From Lujinxingia vulgaris (GTDB lineage: Bacteria; Myxococcota_A; Bradymonadia; Bradymonadales; Bradymonadaceae), in NCBI RefSeq assembly GCF_007997015.1, contig NZ_VOSM01000010.1, positions 1 through 64,000 of the forward strand: DNA of 64,000 nucleotides. Direction: 5' to 3'. Under the pieces are notes generated by a model. That model was given only the letters and a program-made list of their open reading frames with translations. It did not search any database and was not told the origin of the DNA. Both the position numbers and the translations under genes were made by a program. Positions 43,108 to 49,922 of the stretch are shown piece by piece; within the stretch, counting starts at the first letter, position 1; each line of letters opens with the position of its first letter.

Positions 43108-44250
43108 ATGATGGGTGAGCGGATGGCACACAGGAGCGTGGGTATGCTGCGATATGTTGTGGTCGGGGCGGTGGTTGCCGGTGGTGTGTGGAGCGCGGGG
43201 ATGGAGAAGGCGGAGGCGTGTTCGGAGCCTCAGGCCGGGGTTACGCTTGAGGTGGAGAGGCTGGAGGGGATGCCGCTCGACGGGGCGATTGTGGCGTCGC
43301 TGGATCGGGGTGAGGATGACTGGGGGGTGACGGTTACGCGCGAGGATGGGGAGGTGGTCGCGGGCACCACTGAGGTGGTGAGCTACGGGGTGGTGGAGGA
43401 GTACGAGTGGCGCCAGGCGATTCTTGTGTGGACGCCCGATGAACACTGGGAGGCGCAGCAAAGCTACTCGGTGGTGATTGAGCTTGAGAACGACTACGCC
43501 ACGGGGCAGCCCTGGGAGCGGGCGGAGGCCAGCTTCACGACTGGTGAGGCGACAATGGCGTCGCAGGATGCGTTTGCGTTTGTGGACACGGAGTTTTCGA
43601 CCTCGGAGCGGGCGACGCGCAGCGAATGTTGCGCCCGGGAGTGTGAGCCTGCGGCGTGTGAATGGGGCAGCGATTGCGCGGACTGCTGGGGAGTGACGTT
43701 TGCGCCGCATCCGACGGTGACGTCGACCTTGCAGATCGATGCGCCGGCGGCGGATGCGGCGCAGTATCTGGTGGAGATCAAAGATGGGGATGGCGAGGCG
43801 GTTGTGGAGCGGTGGATGAGCCGCGCCGGGACGGTCGGGGCGACGATTGTCTATCCGCCGGATGCGGCGTCGCCTTATTGCGCGCATGTGGAGGTGACGC
43901 GTCTGGCGACAGGTGAGACGTTTACGTTGGAGCCGGCGTGCGTGGAGGCGCCGGAGGGGACGAGCTTTGAGGAGGTCGAGCGAGACGAGCGGCCGGAGTG
44001 GGTGTCGTGCGGGGATGATGGTGATGATGGGGGCGATGTTGGTGGTGGGGAGGATGTTGGAGGCGGGGACGATGTCGGTCCCGATGCGGGTGAGGGGGAT
44101 GAAGAAAACGACGGTGGTGAAGAGGAAGGCGCGGGCGGTTGTGCGGTTGTCGACCAGGGTGCAGGTGGAGGAGGGGGGGGCTGGGCGATGATGCTGCTGG
44201 CCGCGATGGGGGTGAGGCGGAAGCTCGGTGGTGGGGGGTTCGCCCGGTGA
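43108..44250 (+). CDS. Secreted protein with MYXO-CTERM-like C-terminal sorting signal
   Basis: 380 residues from ATG 43108 (43111, 43123 and 43144 are alternatives). Signal peptide with VVVGAVVAGGVWSAGMEKAE, then AC-S. About 40-150 is a beta domain (LEVERLEGMPLDGAIVASLD). A Cys-rich patch follows (SECCARECEPAACEWGSDCA DC), then a second beta domain. A Gly/Asp linker precedes the C-terminal tail: GGCAVVDQG, glycines, a hydrophobic WAMMLLAAMGV and RRKL, the tripartite Cys/TM/basic pattern of MYXO-CTERM proteins sorted to the cell surface. The protein at 56170 has a similar layout and the same AC-S start. Confidence 0.82.
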   Translation: MMGERMAHRSVGMLRYVVVGAVVAGGVWSAGMEKAEACSEPQAGVTLEVERLEGMPLDGAIVASLDRGEDDWGVTVTREDGEVVAGTTEVVSYGVVEEYEWRQAILVWTPDEHWEAQQSYSVVIELENDYATGQPWERAEASFTTGEATMASQDAFAFVDTEFSTSERATRSECCARECEPAACEWGSDCADCWGVTFAPHPTVTSTLQIDAPAADAAQYLVEIKDGDGEAVVERWMSRAGTVGATIVYPPDAASPYCAHVEVTRLATGETFTLEPACVEAPEGTSFEEVERDERPEWVSCGDDGDDGGDVGGGEDVGGGDDVGPDAGEGDEENDGGEEEGAGGCAVVDQGAGGGGGGWAMMLLAAMGVRRKLGGGGFAR

Positions 44251-44271
44251 GAAGCGCGGCTAAGTTGCGCA

Positions 44272-44311
44272 TCGCCGCATAGATAAAGGGCGATGCGCGA
44301 CCCCCGGTCGG
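44272..44311 (-). repeat. Family C palindromic repeat, minus orientation
   Basis: CGCCGCATAGATAAAGGGCG … CGACCCCCGGTCGGTT, directly before the terminator. Confidence 0.8.
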
Positions 44312-44324
44312 TTCAGTGAAGCGA

Positions 44325-44366
44325 AAAAAAACGCCGGCCTCCCGTTGTGGGAGGTCGGCGTTTTTT
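44325..44366. terminator. Bidirectional intrinsic terminator
   Basis: AAAAAACGCCGGCCTCCC pairs with GGGAGGTCGGCGTTTTTT around GTTGT (one G-T pair). It lies between the convergent MYXO-CTERM-like gene (ends 44250) and the DUF2200 gene (ends 44388). Confidence 0.93.
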
Positions 44367-44387
44367 GTGGTCTTGGGGGGAGTGGCG

Positions 44388-44738
44388 TTATGCGCGGAGG
44401 ATCTTCTCCATGGCCTTACCCTTCGCGAGCTCGTCGATGAGTTTGTCGAGGTAGCGGATCTCGCGCATCGTGGGCTCTTCGACCTCTTCGACGCGGACGC
44501 CGCAGACGACGCCTTTGATGAGGGTGCGTGCGGGGTTGATGTTGCTGGCCTCGGCGAAAAAGGTCTCGAAATCGGTCTCTTTTTCGATGTGGGCGGCCAG
44601 CTCGTCGGGGGAGTAGCCGGTCAGCCAGCAGATGATTTCGTCGACCTCGGCCCGGGTGCGGCCTTTACGTTCGGCTTTTTTGACGTAGAGGGGGTACACG
44701 CTGGCGAAGCTGGTGGTGTAGATGCGGTGTTTTGTCAT
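44388..44738 (-). CDS. DUF2200 family protein
   Basis: 116 residues from ATG 44738. [20 protein letters not shown], then [20 protein letters not shown] and [20 protein letters not shown] are the characteristic blocks of DUF2200, a widespread small cytoplasmic family of unknown function. The length equals the family norm. It is a single-gene unit between a terminator and a family C repeat. No partner gene suggests a pathway. Confidence 0.93.
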   Translation of the reverse strand: MTKHRIYTTSFASVYPLYVKKAERKGRTRAEVDEIICWLTGYSPDELAAHIEKETDFETFFAEASNINPARTLIKGVVCGVRVEEVEEPTMREIRYLDKLIDELAKGKAMEKILRA

Positions 44739-44759
44739 AATAGAAGCTCGCGTTTGATA

Positions 44760-44798
44760 CCGACCCAGGGTCGTGCAAGGTTCAGTATTTATGCGGTG
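44760..44798 (+). repeat. Family C palindromic repeat
   Basis: ACCGACCCAGGGTCGTGCAA … TTTATGCGGTGATGCG, with palindrome GACC-CAG-GGTC. Confidence 0.8.
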
Positions 44799-44845
44799 AT
44801 GCGCCGATTATGGGGGCCACTTTGTCGTGGTGGTAACGCGTTTTT

Positions 44846-46021
44846 TTAGAAGCGGTTGGTGTCGAGGCAGAAGCCGTTGTTGGGGCTGGTGCAGAAGGCG
44901 CCGTTGGGGCAGTCCTCGTTGTTGGTGCAGGGGTAGGAGCAGCGGTAGCGGGGCTCGGGGCCGCCGGAGAACCAGGTGCAGTTGGCGTCGTCGAGGCCGG
45001 TGGTGCCGCAGTCGTCGTCTTCTTCGCAGCGGTTGCCAAAATCCTGGTAGGCCTCGCAGGTGATCTTCTCTTCCCGGACGCCGCAGTAGCGGGTGAGGGG
45101 ATGGCCGGAGAGGCTGACGCGCTCCAGGTGAATGGGGAAGGGTTGCTGGCAGGCGCCCAGGCTCTCGATGTTCATGCAGTAGCCGTCGGGGCGGTCTTGT
45201 CCGGCAAAGTTCATGGGGATGCAGCGCTGGTAGTCCTGGCATTCGATGTCGGCTTTGCAGCGATCGCAGGTGTCGAGGCTGCGGGTGGCGGTGCCGGTGC
45301 AGCGGTTGGTGGTCGGGTCGCAGGAGTCGCCGTCGCAGGCGCCGGATTCGGAGGGGGTGCACTCGATGCAGGTGCCGTTTTGCGGGTTGCAGACCGGGGT
45401 CGCGGGGCGGTCGGCGCAGTCCTGGGATGTGGCGCAGCCCTGGCAACGCCCCTGATAGCAGCGGGAGCGCTCGGGGCTTGTGCAGTCGCTGTGGCGCGAG
45501 CATTCCACGCATTGGGCCGGACAGTCGGGGCCGGTGCAGGGGAAAAAGCCTTCGGCACACGCGAGCCCGCAGCTGTCCTGGGAGCAGGTGGCCTCGGCGC
45601 CCGGCTCGGTGGGGCAGGGCTCGCAGCGGGAGCCACAGTGGGAAGGAGAGCTGGAGTCGACACAGGTCTCACCGCAGAGGTGGGTGCCGGCCGGGCAGGC
45701 GCATTGGCTGGTGGTAGGGTCGCAGACGCGCTGGTCGGGGCAGTGGTCGTTACGCACGCATTCGACGCAGCGGCGCAGCTCGGGGTGGCAGAACTCCTCG
45801 CCGCAGATGCCGATGTTCTCGACGCAGTCAGGCTCACCGCTATCGGCTTCGACCGCCACGCAGATGCCGGCGCGGCATTCTTCGTTGTCGAAACACTCCT
45901 GGTCGTCGCTGCAGCTGACGGTGGAGGGAGAGGAGCAGGCGCTGGCTGTGAGTATCAGTGTGGCGAGTAACGCCGCGATGCGGGCGAAGATGGCGAGTCT
46001 GGCAGATGCAGGAACACACAT
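44846..46021 (-). CDS. Cys-rich EGF-like/TIL-type lipoprotein, paralogue 2
   Basis: 391 residues from ATG 46021. Signal MCVPASARLAIFARIAALLA, lipid Cys at C29 (SAC). About 40-250 are tandem Cys-rich modules (CSDDQECFDNEECRAGICVA, CVECVRNDHCPDQRVCD, CQGCATSQDCADRPATPVCN) of the kind seen in myxobacterial surface proteins. The C-terminal ~120 residues form a distinct domain (CQDYQRCIPMNFAGQDRPDG, then VREEKITCEAYQDFGNRCEE) shared with the gene upstream. The start is one base after the upstream stop (TGAGATG), so translation is coupled. The pair arose by tandem duplication. Ligand unknown; surface location inferred. Confidence 0.87.
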   Translation of the reverse strand: MCVPASARLAIFARIAALLATLILTASACSSPSTVSCSDDQECFDNEECRAGICVAVEADSGEPDCVENIGICGEEFCHPELRRCVECVRNDHCPDQRVCDPTTSQCACPAGTHLCGETCVDSSSPSHCGSRCEPCPTEPGAEATCSQDSCGLACAEGFFPCTGPDCPAQCVECSRHSDCTSPERSRCYQGRCQGCATSQDCADRPATPVCNPQNGTCIECTPSESGACDGDSCDPTTNRCTGTATRSLDTCDRCKADIECQDYQRCIPMNFAGQDRPDGYCMNIESLGACQQPFPIHLERVSLSGHPLTRYCGVREEKITCEAYQDFGNRCEEDDDCGTTGLDDANCTWFSGGPEPRYRCSYPCTNNEDCPNGAFCTSPNNGFCLDTNRF

Positions 46022-46022
46022 C

Positions 46023-47207
46023 TCAGTAGGCCCCGCAGTACTGGGCGTCGATGCCGGTGGCGCAGCTAAATGGCGAGTAGCACTGGGGGTATTCGAGGGA
46101 TGTGTCGCAGGGGAAGGTGCAGCGTGCGCCTTCAAATTCGATGGGTTCGCAGAGGCCATCGTCGAGGCCGGGGGCGCCGCAGTCGTCATCTTCGGCGCAG
46201 CCGCTGTCGTAATCGAGAACGGCCTCACAGGTGGTCATCGCTTCGTTGACGCCACAGACGATCTCGAGCTCTGCGGTGGTGATGCTCTCTTTGATGTCGA
46301 GGACGGTGAAGGGCTCCTGGCAGTCGGTCTCACCCGTGGGGGCGCGGTCGACGCGCAGGCAGTAGGCCGAGTTGCGCGGGGAACCTTGGAAGTTCATGGC
46401 GACGCAGACGTGATCGGAGGCGCATTCGGCGTCGGAGCGGCAGCTCTCGCAGCTGGTGCGACTCCCAAGCGAGGTGTCGGTGCACGCCCCGGTCTGCGGG
46501 TCGCAGGAGAAGGTGCCGCAGGCCTCGGCCTGGTCGAGCTGGCATTCGACGCAGGTGCCTGACTCCAGGTCGCAGACGTTTTTTCCGTCCACGTCGGCGC
46601 AGTCCTGGTTGGAGGCGCAGCCGGCGCAGCTGCCCCGGTTGCAGACAGGGGCCAGCGGGTCGGTGCAGTGGGTGTGGTCCAGGCATTCGACGCAGGTGCC
46701 GGGGGGGCCGTCGCAGCCCTCTTCGCAAAGGAAATACCCCTCATCGCAGCTCGCGGAGCAGGTCTGCTGCACGCAGATAGGCTCGCCATGCGCGACCTCG
46801 GGGCAGGGCTGGCACTGGCTGCCGCAGCTTTCGACGGAGTCTTGAGAGACGCATTGCCCGTCGCAGCGCACATAGCCTGCGCGGCAGGTGCAGACGCGCT
46901 CGGTGGCGTGGCAGACCGCGTACTCGTCGCATTGCTCATCGAGGGTGCAGTTCTCGCAGGCGCCGGTGGTGGCGTTGCAGAGCAGGCCGTCGGCGCAGGG
47001 GTCGACGCGGCAGTCGCTTGAGGGGGGAGCGTCTTCGCCGACGTCGGGAAGCGACGTGTCGGTGAGCTCGCAGCGTCCGCCGAGGCAGGTCTGCTCGGTG
47101 TCACAATCGGTGGGGGAGTCGCACTCTTGCGTGAGTTCGGAATCGCAACCGACGCAGAAGATCCATAAGAGCGCGATGGCCCATGTGCGCAGCGGGAGTG
47201 AGTTCAC
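46023..47207 (-). CDS. Cys-rich EGF-like/TIL-type lipoprotein, paralogue 1
   Basis: 394 residues from GTG 47207; the open frame upstream encodes only repeat sequence, and the GTG start gives a compact signal (NSLPLRTWAIALLWIFCVGC) with lipid Cys C21. Tandem Cys-rich modules follow (CDSPTDCDTEQTCLGGRCEL, CTLDEQCDEYAVCHATERVC, CAGCASNQDCADVDGKNVCD). The C-terminal domain CASDHVCVAMNFQGSPRNSA … CEAVLDYDSGCAEDDDCGA matches paralogue 2. No ribosome-binding site of strong form is visible. The gene is read from the repeat-rich region at 47.2-48.5 kb, whose family C units therefore lie in or near its promoter. Confidence 0.85.
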   Translation of the reverse strand: MNSLPLRTWAIALLWIFCVGCDSELTQECDSPTDCDTEQTCLGGRCELTDTSLPDVGEDAPPSSDCRVDPCADGLLCNATTGACENCTLDEQCDEYAVCHATERVCTCRAGYVRCDGQCVSQDSVESCGSQCQPCPEVAHGEPICVQQTCSASCDEGYFLCEEGCDGPPGTCVECLDHTHCTDPLAPVCNRGSCAGCASNQDCADVDGKNVCDLESGTCVECQLDQAEACGTFSCDPQTGACTDTSLGSRTSCESCRSDAECASDHVCVAMNFQGSPRNSAYCLRVDRAPTGETDCQEPFTVLDIKESITTAELEIVCGVNEAMTTCEAVLDYDSGCAEDDDCGAPGLDDGLCEPIEFEGARCTFPCDTSLEYPQCYSPFSCATGIDAQYCGAY

Positions 47208-47326
47208 GGCGGTACTGTCGGGGCGGGTGTGAGGGTCGGTGCGGGACACGGGGAAGTTACGGAGTGGTGGGGGGAAATGCAAGGAGGGGGGGCGTGGGGG
47301 GGGAAGTTGGGCGTGGGGGCTGTGGG

Positions 47327-47835
47327 GCGCATAGGTAGGGGGTGATGTTTGACTCCCGGACGGAGTGAGAATGTGAGATTGAGGGGGCTGTGAGGCGCAT
47401 AGGTAGGGGGTGATGTTTGACTCCCGGTCGGAGTGAGGTTGGGTGATGGAAACCGACCGGGGGTCGTGCAAGGTCCAGTAAATATGCGGGTGAGCGCGGA
47501 GTTGGGGGGGGAATAAGGGTGGTGGGAAGTGGTGCGGGTTGTGGAGGTGAGGGAAAGCGTTGATGGGGCGCATAGATAAAGGGTGATGTTCGACTCCCGG
47601 ACGGCATGAGGTTGGGTGATGGAAACCGACCGGGGGTCGTGCAAGGTCCAGGAAATATGCGGGTGAGCGCGGAGTTGGGGGGAGTGAGGGTGGTGGGAAG
47701 TGGTGCGGGTCGTGGAGGTCAGCGGGAAAGCGTTGATGGGGCGCATAGATACTGGGTGATGTTCGACTCCCGGACGGTATGAGGTTGGGTGATGGAAACC
47801 GACCGGGGGTCGTGCAAGGTCCAGTAAATATGCGG
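47327..47835. repeat. Family C inverted pairs in a ~173-bp tandem array (BIME-like)
   Basis: Head-to-head pairs at 47396-47490, 47569-47661 and 47742-47834. Each reads CGCATA(G)ATA…GACTCCCGG(T/A)CGG, a linker AGGTTGGGTGATGGAAA, then CCGACCGGGGGTCGTGCAAG … AATATGCG. Pair starts are 173 bases apart, so pair plus spacer has been tandemly copied. A single minus unit precedes them at 47327-47362. The spacing region (GCGCGGAGTTGGGGG…) is also conserved. Confidence 0.88.
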
Positions 47836-47942
47836 GTGAGCGCGGGGTTGGGTGGCGGATGATGAGGGATGGGAGGGGGGATGTATTCGCCGAGAGCGCT
47901 ACGCGGCGGATACGAGTGGCGTGGACGACGGTGGCGTTGGTC

Positions 47943-48338
47943 TCCACGGACTGGGGCAAGGTGAGAGTCGAGGGGATCGTTGCGGGTTTGTGGAGCCAGG
48001 GCGACGTTTTTTTAGCGGGTTGATACGCGGATGCATTTTGTGGGCGGGAATGGCCGATGAGGCGCATAGATAAAGGGGGATGTTCGACTCCCGGTCGGTA
48101 TGAGGTTGGGTGATGGAAAACGACCGGGGGTCGTGCAAGGTCCACGGACTGGGGCAAGGTGAGAGTCGAGGGGATCGTTGCGGGTTTGTGGAGCCAGGGC
48201 GACGTTTTTTTAGCGGGTTGATACGCGGATGCATTTTGTGGGCGGGAATGGCCGATGAGGCGCATAGATAAAGGGGGATGTTCGACTCCCGGTCGGTATG
48301 AGGTTGGGTGATGGAAAACGACCGGGGGTCGTGCAAGG
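47943..48338. repeat. Exact 198-bp tandem duplication
   Basis: 47943-48140 and 48141-48338 read identically by eye. Each copy begins TCCACGGACTGGGGCAAGG, includes GGCGACGTTTTTTTAGCGG, and ends with a family C inverted pair cut at GTGCAAGG. The second copy continues to a full pair (48261-48353). Perfect identity points to a recent event, with one junction inside the family C unit. Confidence 0.92.
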
Positions 48339-48506
48339 TCCAGGGGATATGCGGGTGATCGGCATTTTGGAGTGATTGAAGGCTGGTCTTGCGAAGACCT
48401 ACACGCACCCACCTTTTTTGCGTTCCGGCCGCAACATCGCGCTCGGGCTCTCGATAACAGGCAGACGACGTATTCATCTCGTTTACCTCTTTGCCCGGAG
48501 AGCCCC

Positions 48507-49472
48507 ATGACTCGTCCTCGCCGTCATGTTGAAGAACAGGTCGCTATGATGACGCGTCGTTGCCTGGATCGGAAGTTCCTGCTGCGCGCCGACGATACGA
48601 TGAACGCGATAGCAAACTACGAGGTCGCGCGCTCCGCCGAGCGCAGCGGGGTCTCGGTGCATGGCGTGGTGGTGATGTCGAACCATGTGCATATCGTGGT
48701 GACCGATCCGAAGGCCAAACGCAGCGCGTTTATGCGCGATGCGATGGCCGGCTTTGCCCGGGCGCGCAACGCCGATCTGGGGCGGCGCGGCTACTTCTGG
48801 GATGAGGGGCCCTACTGCGACACGGTGCTCCTGGACCATGAGGCGATGGAGGAGAAACTTCTCTACACCTTCCTCAACCCGGTGCTCTCTGAGCTTGTGG
48901 ACCGGGTGGAGGAGTGGCCGGGCTTTATGATCCGGCCCGCCGACTGGGAGCAGACGGTCAAAGTGCCGCGTCCGCAGGACTTTTACAGCAAGCGCCAGCC
49001 CGAGTTTATTGAGTTCAAGGCGAAGCGGCCGCCGGGCTACGACCATATGACGCTCGAGGAGCTTGTGGCCTACTTTGAGCGGCGCATCAAAGAGAAGGAA
49101 GACGAGCTGATCGCCGCGCGGGAGCGCGAGAAGCGGCGCGTGGCGGGGATTGCCGATATTCTGGCAAAACTGCCGACGTTTCGGCCCGCGACCGAGTCAG
49201 AGGCCGGGGGGATTCGCCCGCGTTTTGCGTCGAAGAATCCCGAGGTGATGCGGGCTGCGATCGAGCGGGAGCGGGCGTTTTACGCAGCGTACACGCGCCA
49301 GCGGGAGCGGTGGGTGCAGGGCAAAAAGCGGGTGGTGTTTCCCAGCGGGACGCTCTGGCTCAAGCAAAATGCGCCGGTGAAGTGCCAGGAGCGCGACCCG
49401 ACTGAGGCGGGGCTCGCGCCGAATATGCGGCCTGCGTGTGGCGGGGCGGCGGGGGTGTCGCTGGCGGGTTGA
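48507..49472 (+). CDS. REP-associated tyrosine transposase (RAYT, Y1_Tnp)
   Basis: 321 residues from ATG 48507 (CGGAGAGCCCC upstream). IS200/IS605-like HUH transposase fold: opening RPRRHVEEQVAMMTRRCLDR, metal-binding HxH in VVVMSNHVHIVVTDP, and the catalytic Tyr candidate in KLLYTFLNPVLSELVD (the 'Y…NPV' block). About 210-250 is a charged coiled-coil region (FERRIKEKEDELIAAREREK). No paired TnpB and no IS200-type subterminal ends are evident, which separates it from mobile IS200/IS605. Known: RAYTs are single-copy genes that cut and join REP palindromes flanking them. Here it is preceded by the densest cluster of family C inverted pairs in the window, with more copies just downstream. Confidence 0.88.
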   Translation: MTRPRRHVEEQVAMMTRRCLDRKFLLRADDTMNAIANYEVARSAERSGVSVHGVVVMSNHVHIVVTDPKAKRSAFMRDAMAGFARARNADLGRRGYFWDEGPYCDTVLLDHEAMEEKLLYTFLNPVLSELVDRVEEWPGFMIRPADWEQTVKVPRPQDFYSKRQPEFIEFKAKRPPGYDHMTLEELVAYFERRIKEKEDELIAAREREKRRVAGIADILAKLPTFRPATESEAGGIRPRFASKNPEVMRAAIERERAFYAAYTRQRERWVQGKKRVVFPSGTLWLKQNAPVKCQERDPTEAGLAPNMRPACGGAAGVSLAG

Positions 49473-49856
49473 GCCAGGTGGCGAGGGGCTGCGGGGCTGT
49501 GAAGATGCAGGGCTGCGCTGCCGGGAAGATGTGGCGCCGTGCTGCTGAGAAGATGTGACGAAGCTGAAGGAGATGCGTGGCGACGCGACTTCGGGGGCGT
49601 TGCGGGAAGGGTAAAAACGTGGGGGAAGTCTGGCTTCGGGCGCGTGATGGGCGCTTGAGGCCAAGCTCTGCGTGGGGTGGGGGCTGGTTGGGGGTTCGGG
49701 GGGGCGGTGGGGTGAGATTCTTGGGGGGAAATGCGTGTTGAGGGGGGCGAAGGCAGGGCGAATTTGGTGCGGGGAGCCTGGGTGTGGATGAGAGCGGTGA
49801 AATCTGGGGGGGAATTCGGCTGAATGCGGCGATGCGAGCCAGGGTAGAAGTGGCGC
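49473..49856. other. Intergenic region, no gene recognised
   Basis: Purine-rich plus strand with repeated GAAGATGTG/GAAGATGC words (GGGAAGATGTGGCGC, GAGAAGATGTGACG). Apparent minus-strand open frames are Pro/Ser/Thr-rich and lack start signals. Confidence 0.45.
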
Positions 49857-49922
49857 ATCGCCGCATAAAAGCTGGGGGATGTGCGACTGTCGGTCGGGTG
49901 GGTGTGCGACTGTCGGTCGGGG
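49857..49922 (-). repeat. Family C repeat with doubled palindrome
   Basis: CGCCGCATAAAAGCTGGGGG … GTGCGACTGTCGGTCGGGT, and GTGCGACTGTCGGTCGG again. The palindrome variant is GACCGACAGTC. It touches the stop codon of the transporter gene. Confidence 0.8.

Noticed and set aside
47208-48508. N-terminal extension or separate minus-strand ORF with SYRPGVEH repeats
   Set aside because: Translation of family C repeats; Pro/His/Ser-rich, and repeats rather than protein constraint explain the open frame.
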